DNA of 64,000 nt, taken from the NCBI RefSeq assembly GCF_015594725.1, contig NZ_JADNRC010000001.1:310001-374000 (forward strand), given 5' to 3'. Below the pieces are notes generated by a model. The model searched no databases, had not been told where the DNA came from, and was given only the letters and a program-made list of their open reading frames with translations. This document shows positions 24,164 through 32,549 of this stretch, one piece after another. A program made the position numbers and the translations under genes. The first letter of the stretch is position 1, and every line of letters begins with the position of its first letter. The stretch is from Flavobacterium sp. ALJ2. Lineage in GTDB: Bacteria; Bacteroidota; Bacteroidia; Flavobacteriales; Flavobacteriaceae.

Positions 24164-25375
24164 TTATTGTTTTGGAGTTGGTTGATCTTTATAGATTTCC
24201 AATTCAAAAATAAGGGTTGCATTTGGAGGAATTACTCCACCTGCACCTCTTTCTCCATATGCTAGTTTTGATGGAAGAAAGAATATTGCTTTCTCTCCAT
24301 AAGACATAAGATCCAATCCTTCGATAAATCCAGGAATCATACCATCTTTTTTACCTGCCTGAAAAGGAAATGCTTGATATCCTCCTTGTGCAGCACGATT
24401 TACATCATGTTTTCCGTAAGTTTTAGCAACTTCTTCAAAACTACTGTCAAAAAGCGTTCCGTCTTCAAAATAACCCGCATAATGAAAATAGAAAGTTGAA
24501 CCATCTGCTGGCTTTACTCCAGTTCCTTTTTGAACTATTTTATAAGCTAGACCAGAAGGAGTAGTTGTTGCAGTAGCTTTTGCAGTATCAAAATAGGCTT
24601 TTTTAGCTGTAATTACAGTAGCATATTTTTCTTTGTATAGACGATCTTGTTCAAGAGCTTCAGCTTGTGCTTGTTTTGCTTTTTCAGCATCGAGTAAAGC
24701 TTGCTTTTTAGCTTCTTCGGCTTTATTTTCGTAATAAGAAGCAAATACTTTAGGTGCATCAAATTTCTTTGCCATAGCTCCCTTACGAGTAATCTTTACA
24801 GTAAGCATTACATCATCCTGAAGAATAAGATTAACAACATTCATTCCTTCTACAACGTGACCAAATATAGTGTGCTTATCATTTAACCAAGGAGTATCTT
24901 TATGAGTAATAAAGAATTGGCTTCCGTTGGTAGTTGGGCCAGAATTTGCCATTGCAAGGATACCGCCTTTATCAAATCTAAGGCTAGATACAAACTCATC
25001 TTTAAATGCATACCCAGGGCCTCCAGAACCATTTCCGTCAGGATCTCCACCCTGAATCATAAAGTCATTGATAACTCTGTGAAATTTTAATCCATCAAAA
25101 AATGGTTTTCCTTTTAATTTGTCAACAGTTACATAAGGATTTGTTCCTTCTGCCAATGATATAAAATTTGCTACAGTAATAGGCGTTTTTATGTATTCAA
25201 GTTGCAATACAATGTTTCCTTTTTTTGTTGTAATCGTAGCAAAAATTCCTTCATTAATTGAAGGTTTTGTTTCAACTTTTGTAATTGCTGTTTTCTTGCC
25301 TGAAGCAGGCTTTTTTGTCTGTGCTTGTAGGTTAAGTACACCTAAGCAAAATAAAAATAGAATTTTTAATTTCAT
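24164..25375 (-). CDS. Exported peptidyl-prolyl isomerase, cyclophilin-FKBP fusion
   Basis: A 403-aa periplasmic folding catalyst with two different prolyl-isomerase domains. Signal peptide 1-18 (CLGVLNLQAQ). Residues about 43-200 are cyclophilin: FFDGLKFHRVINDFMIQGGD, GPGYAFKDE, GGILAMANSGPTTNGSQFFI and KHTIFGHVVEG. Residues about 215-275 are a Lys/Ala/Glu-rich helical linker. Residues about 288-398 are FKBP: GTLFDSSFEE, MIPGFIEGLDLMSYGEKAIF and AYGERGAGGVIPPNATLIFE. Last gene of an operon with a paralogue, gldI and nrnA, 39 nt after the paralogue. Context suggests it helps fold outer-membrane or gliding/T9SS proteins. Confidence 0.92.
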   Translation of the reverse strand: MKLKILFLFCLGVLNLQAQTKKPASGKKTAITKVETKPSINEGIFATITTKKGNIVLQLEYIKTPITVANFISLAEGTNPYVTVDKLKGKPFFDGLKFHRVINDFMIQGGDPDGNGSGGPGYAFKDEFVSSLRFDKGGILAMANSGPTTNGSQFFITHKDTPWLNDKHTIFGHVVEGMNVVNLILQDDVMLTVKITRKGAMAKKFDAPKVFASYYENKAEEAKKQALLDAEKAKQAQAEALEQDRLYKEKYATVITAKKAYFDTAKATATTTPSGLAYKIVQKGTGVKPADGSTFYFHYAGYFEDGTLFDSSFEEVAKTYGKHDVNRAAQGGYQAFPFQAGKKDGMIPGFIEGLDLMSYGEKAIFFLPSKLAYGERGAGGVIPPNATLIFELEIYKDQPTPKQ

Positions 25376-25414
25376 CTGATTCTAATTTAAAATCGGTTAA
25401 TTTTTAATATAAAT

Positions 25415-26509
25415 TTATTGTTGTGGCATTTTGTCTAACAACTGTACTTCAAATATAATATTTGCATTTGGAGGTATTACACCTCCGGCACCAGCTTGTC
25501 CATAAGCTAAGTGCGAAGGAATGAAAAGTACTGCTTTATCTCCAATAGAAAGTTGTTCGATACCTTCGATAAAACCAGGAATCATACCTTCTTTGCTACC
25601 TGCTTGAAAAGGGATTGGATTGTATTGTCTTGCTTCGGCTCTAGCAGCATCAAATTTTCCAAAAGTTTTCGCCACACTTTCGATACAAGTATCAAATAAC
25701 GTTCCGTCTTCTAGGAAACCGGCATAATTTATAAATACTTGTGCTCCAGCAGTGGGTTTTTTGCCTTTATTTTTTTCAGTAATTACAAATTCTAATCCAG
25801 AACTTGTTTTTGTTGCTTTTGATTTTAAATCAGCGTAGTAAGCTATTTTTTCATCACGAACAGCTTTGAATTTAGATTCAAATTCACTTTTTTGTTTTGC
25901 TTCTGCAGAAAAATAATCATGAAATACTTTTATAGCATCAAATTTCTTAGCTGCTGCACCGTTTCTGATAATAGTTACTTTTTTGATGTAATCATCTTGT
26001 TTAATTTGGTTTACAATTTCTATTCCTTTGTTTACAACGTGACCAAAAATAGTGTGTTTACCCTCTAACCAAGGAGTTTCAACATGAGTAATAAAAAACT
26101 GACTGCTATTTGTAGCTGGTCCATTATTAGCCATTGCCAAAACGCCTCCTTTGTCAAATTTTAAATCATTAATTTCATCTTTAAATTTATATCCAGTATC
26201 TCCAGAGCCAGTTCCTAATGGATCTCCAGTTTGAATCATAAAATCTTCAATAACTCTATGAAATTTTAATCCGTCAAAAAAAGGTTTCTTTTTTAATTCT
26301 GGATTGGCAATAAATTCATTTTTACCTTCTGCAAGCGTTACAAAATTGGCTACAGTTATAGGTGCTTTTTGATAATTTAATTCAACAATGATGTTTCCTT
26401 TGTTGGTTTCAATTTCGGCATATAAACCATCAGGTAAATTGCTATGCTCGTCTTTACAAGAATAAAGTGTTGTAATTGCAAGTAATAATAATATGAGGCT
26501 TTTTTTCAT
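25415..26509 (-). CDS. Lipoprotein peptidyl-prolyl isomerase, cyclophilin-FKBP fusion (paralogue)
   Basis: A 364-aa paralogue of the gene just downstream, but membrane-anchored: the signal ends TTLYSCKDE with Cys17. Cyclophilin at about 27-190 (FFDGLKFHRVIEDFMIQTGD, GGVLAMANNGPATNSSQFFI), a shorter linker, and FKBP at about 250-362 (GTLFDTCIES, MIPGFIEGIEQLSIGDKAVL, AYGQAGAGGVIPPNANIIFE). The FKBP active-site aromatic and Asp positions look intact in both copies. The tandem pair differs mainly in anchoring and linker length, consistent with duplication and division of labour between lipid-bound and soluble forms. It lies 24 nt after gldI. Confidence 0.92.
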   Translation of the reverse strand: MKKSLILLLLAITTLYSCKDEHSNLPDGLYAEIETNKGNIIVELNYQKAPITVANFVTLAEGKNEFIANPELKKKPFFDGLKFHRVIEDFMIQTGDPLGTGSGDTGYKFKDEINDLKFDKGGVLAMANNGPATNSSQFFITHVETPWLEGKHTIFGHVVNKGIEIVNQIKQDDYIKKVTIIRNGAAAKKFDAIKVFHDYFSAEAKQKSEFESKFKAVRDEKIAYYADLKSKATKTSSGLEFVITEKNKGKKPTAGAQVFINYAGFLEDGTLFDTCIESVAKTFGKFDAARAEARQYNPIPFQAGSKEGMIPGFIEGIEQLSIGDKAVLFIPSHLAYGQAGAGGVIPPNANIIFEVQLLDKMPQQ

Positions 26510-26533
26510 TTTTAAAAGATTAATTGTTTTTTA

Positions 26534-27172
26534 TTAATTTAATGAGTCTTTCTTTATTGCAGGTGTTGTAGGTTTAGGTACTTCGGTTTTTGATGCTCTT
26601 GCTTCCATTTGTTTTCTATAGGCAGTTTCTGGAACAAAATTGTGTAAAGTAACAGTACATATTAATGACTGATTAGTTCCAATTCGTTTTTCATCACCAT
26701 GATAACCATAAGCCATATGGGATGGGAATAAGAAAGTTACAGTTTCATTTTTGTGCATTAATTTGATGCCATCACGTAATCCCATCATGATTTCTTGTTT
26801 ATCTACAAAATAAGTTTGAGGTCTTAACTCCATTTCGCTATAAATGATATTTCCTTTTAGGTCTTTTATTTCATAGTCGAAAAAAGCAACATCTCCTTTT
26901 TTTGGAGTTATTGTATCTGTAATGTTTTGGTTTTCGTAAGCATACCAGTATCCTTTTGCAGAAGCAATATATTTTATTTTAGGATTGTTTTTGATAACAG
27001 CCTTAATCTGTTGTTCTTCTGTAGCTACAAGTTTTTTATTTCGTTCTATAGATTTTTTCATGAATGTGCCTGAAGAAATAGAAACGGGTCTTCTGGTATC
27101 TTCATGTTGTTTACAGCTTGAAACTAAAACTGCTAGAACAATAGCTGAAGCAAATATTTTGGGATAGTTCAT
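26534..27172 (-). CDS. gldI: Gliding motility lipoprotein GldI (FKBP-type isomerase)
   Basis: A 212-aa lipoprotein (signal ends LAVLVSSCKQ, Cys20) with one FKBP domain at about residues 80-182: GDVAFFDYEIKDLKGNIIYS, IMMGLRDGIKLMHKNETVTF and LFPSHMAYGYHGDEKRIGTN. The N-terminal region (TFMKKSIERNKKLVATEEQQ) and the order with an nrnA-like gene upstream match GldI of Flavobacterium johnsoniae, which is needed for gliding and is thought to fold gliding or type IX secretion proteins in the periplasm. The FKBP signature is divergent compared with the two genes downstream. Start is 5 nt after nrnA, so translation is likely coupled. Confidence 0.92.
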   Translation of the reverse strand: MNYPKIFASAIVLAVLVSSCKQHEDTRRPVSISSGTFMKKSIERNKKLVATEEQQIKAVIKNNPKIKYIASAKGYWYAYENQNITDTITPKKGDVAFFDYEIKDLKGNIIYSEMELRPQTYFVDKQEIMMGLRDGIKLMHKNETVTFLFPSHMAYGYHGDEKRIGTNQSLICTVTLHNFVPETAYRKQMEARASKTEVPKPTTPAIKKDSLN

Positions 27173-27177
27173 GGTTG

Positions 27178-28182
27178 TTATATTTTTAGTTTAGTTACTA
27201 AATCTTCAAATTTTTTCAAAGTTTCTTCCATCGAATCTAGTGATTTTCCTCCTGCAGCATTGCTGTGGCCTCCACCATTAAAATGAGCTCTAGCAAATTC
27301 ATTTACATCGAAACCTCCTTGTGAACGGAAAGAGATTTTAATAATTTTCTCCTCTTTGTTTTCAATAAATATAGCTGTAAAAACAATGCCTTTCATACTT
27401 AGACCGTAATTTACGATTCCTTCAGTATCTCCTTTTATATAATTAAATTCATCTAATTCGGCTTGAGTTAATGAGGTATATGACGTTTTATGTTCAGCTA
27501 AAATTTTCATATTTTGTAATGCTCTTCCAAGTAATTGCAAACGGCTGTATGAACTATTATCAAAAAGCAAAATTGGAATCTGAGTGTTTTCGACACCTAA
27601 ATCAATAAGTTCTGCAATAATACGGTGTGTGTTTCCTGTTGTTCCAGGAAAACGAAAAGAACCTGAATCGGTTAATATTCCTGTATAAATGCAAGTCGCA
27701 ATAGTTTTATCTAAATCTTCTTTTTTGTCTAAGAATGAAATAAAATTATAAACCATTTCACAAGTAGATCCAAACGAAGTATCAGAATAGGTGTAAGCAG
27801 AGTAATCATCGGGTTTTTGGTGATGATCAATCATAATGAATGTTCCTTTTAGCTTTGCTAAAGTATGTTCCATTTCGCCTGTGCGATGTAAAGCATTAAA
27901 ATCTAGCGTAAAAATTAGTTCTGCTTCTTCGAGAATTTTAGTGCAGTTATCAATATCTTTTTCGAATACTTTTACAGTTTCTGAACCTGGTAACCAAGCA
28001 AGAAAATCAGGAAAATCATTTGGAGCAATTACAATTGGCTCATGATTATTTTTTAATAAAAAGTGGTATAAAGCTAAGGTTGAACCCATGGCATCTCCAT
28101 CGGGACCTCGGTGTGGAATTATGGCAATTTTTTTTGGAGTTGCTAATAACAACTTTATGGCTTGAATGTCTTGTATTTTCAT
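27178..28182 (-). CDS. nrnA: DHH-family phosphoesterase, NrnA-like oligoribonuclease/pAp phosphatase
   Basis: A 334-aa cytosolic enzyme that in relatives degrades nano-RNA and dephosphorylates 3'-phosphoadenosine 5'-phosphate. Metal-binding motifs are intact: HRGPDGDAMGS (about residues 23-33), LDFNALHRTGE with its Asp, the DHH box IMIDHHQKPDDYSAY, and the DHHA1 motif GGGHSNAAGGKS near the C-terminus. Length agrees with the 310-340 aa of the family. First gene of the four-gene leftward operon nrnA-gldI-PPIase-PPIase. The upstream 172 nt contain no exact TAnnTTTG box that I can find. Confidence 0.88.
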   Translation of the reverse strand: MKIQDIQAIKLLLATPKKIAIIPHRGPDGDAMGSTLALYHFLLKNNHEPIVIAPNDFPDFLAWLPGSETVKVFEKDIDNCTKILEEAELIFTLDFNALHRTGEMEHTLAKLKGTFIMIDHHQKPDDYSAYTYSDTSFGSTCEMVYNFISFLDKKEDLDKTIATCIYTGILTDSGSFRFPGTTGNTHRIIAELIDLGVENTQIPILLFDNSSYSRLQLLGRALQNMKILAEHKTSYTSLTQAELDEFNYIKGDTEGIVNYGLSMKGIVFTAIFIENKEEKIIKISFRSQGGFDVNEFARAHFNGGGHSNAAGGKSLDSMEETLKKFEDLVTKLKI

Positions 28183-28354
28183 GTGTGCGAATTTACATTT
28201 TTTTACTGTAAACTTGAAAACATTTTAGACATTAACATGCTTTTATATCTTCTAGATTTTTAGTGCAGGTGTCAGTTTTTTACTCTCATTTACTTTTTGC
28301 TAAAAATTGATACTTCACTTATACTAAAAAAGAGTACTGGAACTAAAAACTAAA

Positions 28355-29581
28355 CTAAAACCACTTTTGATACAAAGCATACTTAGGGCCTTTTACAATT
28401 TGAGATTTGTAAATCCCCACAGAACCTGAGGATAAGTAGGCAATAATACATGCAATGGCAATAAAAACTCCGCTTTCAATACCAAAGAGTTCTATTCCCA
28501 TAACGGTACAAGCAATAGGAGTATGGGTTGCTCCAGAAAATACGGCTACAAAACCCATTCCGGCAAGAAGAGCAATTGGCATAGGGATTATGAGCGAGAG
28601 AGCACTACCAAAAGTAGCACCTACAAAAAATAATGGAGTAACTTCTCCGCCTTTAAAACCTGCACCTAAAGTAAATCCAGTAAAAAGAATTTTGAGCAAG
28701 AAATCATACCAAGCATTAGTAATTGTAAATGAATCAATAATTACTGGAACGCCTAATCCTGAGAATTTTGAAAATCCAAAACCAGCAATAGCAGTTGATA
28801 GAATGATTCCGCCAACAAAAGGACGAAAAGGAGGATATTTAATAGTTCTAGAAAATAAAGAGCTCCAAAAATGAGTGCTTCTAGAGAACAATAAAGCAGC
28901 AAACCCAAATAATACGCCACAAATTAGAGTATAAAACAAGTTTATTGAAGTGATATCTGGAATAAGCGGAATACTATAATGAGTGTGTTTTACCTGCCAA
29001 ATAGCGACAGTAAAATAGGCTGCATAAGCCACGATAAAAGACAATAAAATGCTTTTTAAGTTAATTTTACTAAAATATACGACCTCAAGAGCAAAAATAG
29101 CCCCTGCTAATGGTGTTCCAAAAACAGAAGCAAAACCGGCACTGATTCCTAAAATAATCAAGGTTTTTCTTTCGGAATCATCGAGTTTAAAGATTCGGGT
29201 AAATTGGTCAGCGATTGCGCCGCCCATTTGTACAGCAGTGCCTTCGCGACCAGCCGAACCTCCAAATAAATGCGTGATTATAGTTCCAAAATAGACTAAA
29301 GGAGCCATTTTTAACGGAATAACTTGTTTAGGATTTTCGTATTCTTCAAGTAATAGATTATTACCCTTTACGACATCTTTGCCTAAGTAGTAATAACTAA
29401 AGCCTACAAGTAATCCACCAATAGGTAAGAGCCAAATAATCCAGTCATGATGGATCCTGTATTGGGTAACAAACTCTAAAGTAATTAAAAAAAATGCGGA
29501 AGCTGAGCCCGATAAAACACCTATCAAAATACAAATGAAAAGCCATTTGAGAGCGAGAAGTATTTTTGTTTTTAAATTCAT
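28355..29581 (-). CDS. CLC-family chloride/fluoride:proton antiporter
   Basis: A 408-aa inner-membrane protein with ten or more hydrophobic segments. I use ATG 29581 because a good promoter (29612-29640) lies inside the longer open frame that reaches 29659. The GREG motif is present as SAGREGTAVQMGG, giving the gating Glu. The first ion-binding motif, usually GSGIP, appears as KGNNLLLEEY, so the key Ser is replaced; variants with Asn or Met there are known among fluoride-exporting CLC-F proteins. The late FKGGEVTPLFFVGATFGSAL fits the family. I see no fluoride riboswitch. Chloride versus fluoride selectivity is inference. Confidence 0.85.
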   Translation of the reverse strand: MNLKTKILLALKWLFICILIGVLSGSASAFFLITLEFVTQYRIHHDWIIWLLPIGGLLVGFSYYYLGKDVVKGNNLLLEEYENPKQVIPLKMAPLVYFGTIITHLFGGSAGREGTAVQMGGAIADQFTRIFKLDDSERKTLIILGISAGFASVFGTPLAGAIFALEVVYFSKINLKSILLSFIVAYAAYFTVAIWQVKHTHYSIPLIPDITSINLFYTLICGVLFGFAALLFSRSTHFWSSLFSRTIKYPPFRPFVGGIILSTAIAGFGFSKFSGLGVPVIIDSFTITNAWYDFLLKILFTGFTLGAGFKGGEVTPLFFVGATFGSALSLIIPMPIALLAGMGFVAVFSGATHTPIACTVMGIELFGIESGVFIAIACIIAYLSSGSVGIYKSQIVKGPKYALYQKWF

Positions 29582-29611
29582 TAAAAAGGGGTAACAATAT
29601 TTGTTTGAGTA

Positions 29612-29640
29612 CAAATATAATAAATCAGTTTTGAACACAA
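29612..29640 (-). promoter_or_regulatory. Promoter of the CLC gene
   Basis: On the minus strand TTG (29640-29638), an 18-nt spacer and TATATTTG (29619-29612), a full consensus match 31 nt before ATG 29581. It decides the start codon. Confidence 0.65.
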
Positions 29641-29759
29641 ATTGCACGAATTCACACAAATTTTAAAATCTAACTTAGTTTGTGAAATTAATTTAAGGAA
29701 CAGAATTAGTGGTGGTTTGTGTAATTCTTGTTTGATGGTTATAATTAAAATGCTGATTT

Positions 29760-30146
29760 TTATTCTACAATTACAGCAGTAAACTCTATTTCTACTAAGT
29801 ATTCCGGAGCTATAAGTTTACTAATCTCGTAAAAACCAGTTGTAGGTTTTATGTCTTTAAAAAAAGCAGCATGTGCTCCTGCTACAGATTCAAAAGTCGA
29901 AATATCGGTGGTAAAAATACGTGTTCTAATTACGTCTTTCATTCCAATTCCTAAGTCCTCTAATACTTTTTCTACTCTTTCCAGGATATTCAACGTTTGT
30001 GCATATGCATCATCGGCTTTAACTTTTTCGCCATCAACAATAGCAACAGTTCCCGAAACTTCTACTATATTACCAATGCGAACAGCACGACAATAGCCCA
30101 TTTTGTCTTCCCAAGGTGATCCTGTCAGGATATTTTCTCTTTTCAT
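29760..30146 (-). CDS. Rid-family (YjgF/YER057c) protein lacking the catalytic Arg
   Basis: A 128-aa protein of the Rid superfamily, trimers that bind or deaminate reactive enamines. Family features are ENILTGSPWEDKMGYCRAVR, IVEVSGTVAI, ILERVEKVLEDLGIGMKDVI and the C-terminal YLVEIEFTAVIVE. In RidA proper an Arg (Arg105 of E. coli-type sequences, in the R-S-x-V-E-V stretch) is needed for enamine deamination. Here that stretch reads PTTGFYEISKL, with Thr in its place. It therefore looks like a Rid2-7 type with another or unknown role, and I give no ridA symbol. It is monocistronic. Confidence 0.85.
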   Translation of the reverse strand: MKRENILTGSPWEDKMGYCRAVRIGNIVEVSGTVAIVDGEKVKADDAYAQTLNILERVEKVLEDLGIGMKDVIRTRIFTTDISTFESVAGAHAAFFKDIKPTTGFYEISKLIAPEYLVEIEFTAVIVE

Positions 30147-30310
30147 TCTAAGGTTGTTTTGTGTGTTTTTGAATTGCTTTTAGTGGTTTTTAGAAGTAAT
30201 TCATAGTTAGATTAATATGTTGCAATTTATGAAAAATGGACAAGAAAGAATGTAAAATAGTGCTAAATAATTCTTTGTAAATAATCAGTTTTTGTGATAA
30301 AATTTAAATA
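30147..30310. other. AT-rich upstream region of the Rid gene, nothing else seen
   Basis: No exact promoter box, hairpin or frame stands out. Confidence 0.3.
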
Positions 30311-30410
30311 GTAGGGCATGCCCCTACGGGTCGGGCTGTTCACTACAAGTCCTCGCACTTCCTTCGTCAGGCTGTGGGCTTTTTGTTGCCATCCCTCATG
30401 CGAGATACGT
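30311..30410. repeat. GC-richer dispersed repeat element
   Basis: Contains the palindrome GGGCATGCCC (30314-30323), then ACGGGTCGGGCTG, a CTTCCTTCGTCAGG stretch and a GC-rich end (CATCCCTCATGCGAG). Strong base-composition contrast to its surroundings and no reading frame. It is of the same general type as the other flavobacterial intergenic repeats in this window. Confidence 0.5.
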
Positions 30411-30491
30411 GTAAAATAAGATTTACAGACTAATTAATTAACTATTTTTAAACACAAATATGAAAGTGTTTTTATAGGGTAGGGTTATAAT

Positions 30492-31412
30492 TTATATCCA
30501 TTTTTCGTTAGAATTATAATCATTAGGAAAATAAGTCAGGTACTGTACCATTCTTGGAGTTGTCCCTTTATTTGGACTTGCACAATGAGGTAATGTGTTT
30601 TGCCATATTATAAAGTCGCCAGCATTTGCGGTTATAGGTATAGGTTGCGTTATTTTGAGTATTTCTTCTCTAGGGTTTATATCTGATTTAAGGCTATTTA
30701 ACCAAGCATCTATTTTTTTATGAAACCCAGGAACACAATGAAAAGCACCGTCTTGAGCACCACAATCAGTTAGATAGAGTAGTCCTTGCAATCCAAAACT
30801 AATTGGCTGGTCTAGGCTAACATCCCAATGTAGCGAGCCACCTAAAAAATAAGAGTCGTTAGTTTCTGGTGGATTAAAACTTACTTTGTCGATTGTTTTA
30901 TGTATCTCGGTAGTATTGTATAGTTGTTCGTAAGCCTTTTTTATTCTTGGAGAAAACCTATTTCTATTTAATGTTTCGTGGTCCGAAAAATTAACCATTA
31001 GTCCTTTTTGTTCCTGATGGCTTTTATACCAAGATTCTTTTATCTCTGGATCCATTTGTAAGAAATTCCAAATAGCATGTTGTGTATCCTCACAATCTTC
31101 TTTTGGGATAGCATTTTTTATAATAACATATCCATTTGTATTCCAAAATTCGAGATCATCATTAGATAGCACATTTTGTGTAAGCTCTTCGGTTCCTAGA
31201 GGAGTATCCTTTTTGTTTTTATTTACCCAAATTTTAAAAGTTTCAAAATCGGGCTTTTCAAAATATAAATATTGTAATGTATCTTCTATGCTAATACCTA
31301 ATCGGTATAGTATTTCAATTTCTTTGTTCCAAGTTAAATTTCCATCAGTATTAACAACCTTATTTGGATTTAAGGTGCGGTTCCATAGGTTTTCAAGAAT
31401 ATTCCAAGGCAT
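30492..31412 (-). CDS. PhyH-family Fe(II)/2-oxoglutarate dioxygenase
   Basis: A 306-aa cytosolic oxygenase of the phytanoyl-CoA dioxygenase superfamily. The core spans about residues 88-300: GYVIIKNAIPKEDCEDTQHA opens the double-stranded beta-helix; the iron ligands are His and Asp in LHWDVSLDQ and the distal His in LPHCASPNKG, with Arg in TTPRMVQYL to bind 2-oxoglutarate. The N-terminal 85 residues (NRTLNPNKVVNTDGNLTWN) are specific to this subfamily. Substrate unknown; relatives hydroxylate lipids, amino acids or secondary metabolites. It stands alone, 58 nt downstream of the Hint-like gene on the same strand. Confidence 0.85.
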   Translation of the reverse strand: MPWNILENLWNRTLNPNKVVNTDGNLTWNKEIEILYRLGISIEDTLQYLYFEKPDFETFKIWVNKNKKDTPLGTEELTQNVLSNDDLEFWNTNGYVIIKNAIPKEDCEDTQHAIWNFLQMDPEIKESWYKSHQEQKGLMVNFSDHETLNRNRFSPRIKKAYEQLYNTTEIHKTIDKVSFNPPETNDSYFLGGSLHWDVSLDQPISFGLQGLLYLTDCGAQDGAFHCVPGFHKKIDAWLNSLKSDINPREEILKITQPIPITANAGDFIIWQNTLPHCASPNKGTTPRMVQYLTYFPNDYNSNEKWI

Positions 31413-31469
31413 AGTTTTAAATGTAGATGTAGTTTTGAAAAATAAAAGGAGAGTTAGTTTATAGGTGTT

Positions 31470-32069
31470 TTATTGTATCATTTCAAGTGGTATCTGATCA
31501 AAATAGACTTGTAATGTAAAATCACCTACTACAATGCCATTTGCAAGTAATAAGTGGCCATTAGGAGAGTTGTCCCATTTAGAATTTGTTGAAATATGAT
31601 GTAGACCACCTTTATGATTCTTTATCGAAAGGTCTTCTATTAGTAGGGGCTTTCCGTTTTTGTCAACAATCTTTTGCCCTGGAAGTAGTTTATCAGCTCT
31701 TGTGTATTTTCCATTTGGAAGTAAAAAAGGAAGGTTCATATCACAAACAAAATAAGGAATATCATTGCTGGGAACAAGAATATAAATTACTTTCTTAGAT
31801 TGACTTTGAGTTTTAAGATCAATACTAAAAGATACTTTGGCAATTGATGATGACAATTTAATTTTACCATTATTTAATTTTACAGAAATTGCAGATACTG
31901 TATCTCCTTTTGTAAAATCATATGCAGGTTTTAATCCAGTAGGAATTGTGATAAGAGGATTGTTTTTTAAAACATTATTATTTAATTTAACATCAATTGC
32001 TGGAATAATATTTATTTTCATGCAACATTTTTTTAGGAAGGTTTTGGCTAAAATTTTTAAAAAAGACAT
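31470..32069 (-). CDS. Hint-like (hedgehog/intein fold) domain protein without evident catalytic Cys
   Basis: A 199-aa soluble protein. The C-terminal half reads FVCDMNLPFLLPNGKYTRAD, KLLPGQKIVDKNGKPLLIED and HLLLANGIVVGDFTLQVYF. This resembles Hint blocks B and G, where '..dHpf...G...A.dL..Gd..v...G' precedes 'h....nGi.vgdf'. The N-terminal half (TIPTGLKPAYDFTKGDTVSA) is like block A but has no Cys or Ser at the splice position, so self-cleavage is unlikely. Alternative start ATG 32021 is possible and fits the -7 box at 32074 better, since a start at 32069 would be leaderless. No signal peptide. Its role is unknown. Confidence 0.5.
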   Translation of the reverse strand: MSFLKILAKTFLKKCCMKINIIPAIDVKLNNNVLKNNPLITIPTGLKPAYDFTKGDTVSAISVKLNNGKIKLSSSIAKVSFSIDLKTQSQSKKVIYILVPSNDIPYFVCDMNLPFLLPNGKYTRADKLLPGQKIVDKNGKPLLIEDLSIKNHKGGLHHISTNSKWDNSPNGHLLLANGIVVGDFTLQVYFDQIPLEMIQ

Positions 32070-32073
32070 AACC

Positions 32074-32081
32074 CAAAAATA
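32074..32081 (-). promoter_or_regulatory. -7 box candidate (TATTTTTG) for the Hint-like gene
   Basis: The plus strand reads CAAAAATA, 5 nt from ATG 32069 and 53 nt from ATG 32021. It favours the inner start or a leaderless message. Confidence 0.35.
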
Positions 32082-32243
32082 ACTGATTTAAAAATATAGC
32101 TGTTACGTATAAATACCTATTTTGATTATGTGTGTTTTTGTATTATAAAATATTTTATTTGTTTGTATTACAGTTTTTTGGTATTGAGTAATGTTTTAAA
32201 ATATCTGCTACAATCTGGTTTTTTTAAAGACGTTATAATATAA

Positions 32244-32549
32244 TTACTCAATTTGATGTTGTTCAAAAAGGCGAAGTTTATTTTGTGTAGCAGTTAGGTT
32301 TTTTTGTAGGACTTCGATTTTATTTAATAAATGGCTAATAGCATCAATTCCCTCTAAGTTAATTTTGAGATCATAATGCAATCGTATCATTTTTTCAATA
32401 GAAGGTAATTGTTCTGGCTGTAGATATTTTTCTTCTTCAAGAATGATAATTTCTATTAAGCCATAATTATTTAGATTAGATATAAAGGTATCCTCAATTT
32501 CGTGATATAGACAAAATTGTTTTATTTGGATTAGGTTTTTGCTATTCAT
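32244..32549 (-). CDS. cbpM: CbpM-like chaperone modulator
   Basis: A 101-aa MerR/CbpM-type protein ([40 protein letters not shown]) with a C-terminal helix rich in Leu and Gln. CbpM binds the J domain of CbpA and blocks its action on DnaK. Its start overlaps the cbpA stop by 8 nt, the standard cbpAM layout, so the two are translationally coupled. Length matches E. coli CbpM (101 aa). Confidence 0.85.
   Translation of the reverse strand: MNSKNLIQIKQFCLYHEIEDTFISNLNNYGLIEIIILEEEKYLQPEQLPSIEKMIRLHYDLKINLEGIDAISHLLNKIEVLQKNLTATQNKLRLFEQHQIE

Noticed and set aside
28455..28874. 139-aa plus-strand frame inside the CLC gene
   Set aside because: Antisense of membrane segments; composition reflects the opposite strand.
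29582..29659. Longer CLC protein starting at 29659
   Set aside because: A full TTG-N18-TATATTTG promoter lies inside this stretch, so it would not be transcribed.
29582..29760. Fluoride riboswitch before the CLC gene
   Set aside because: No matching conserved core; the leader is only about 25 nt.
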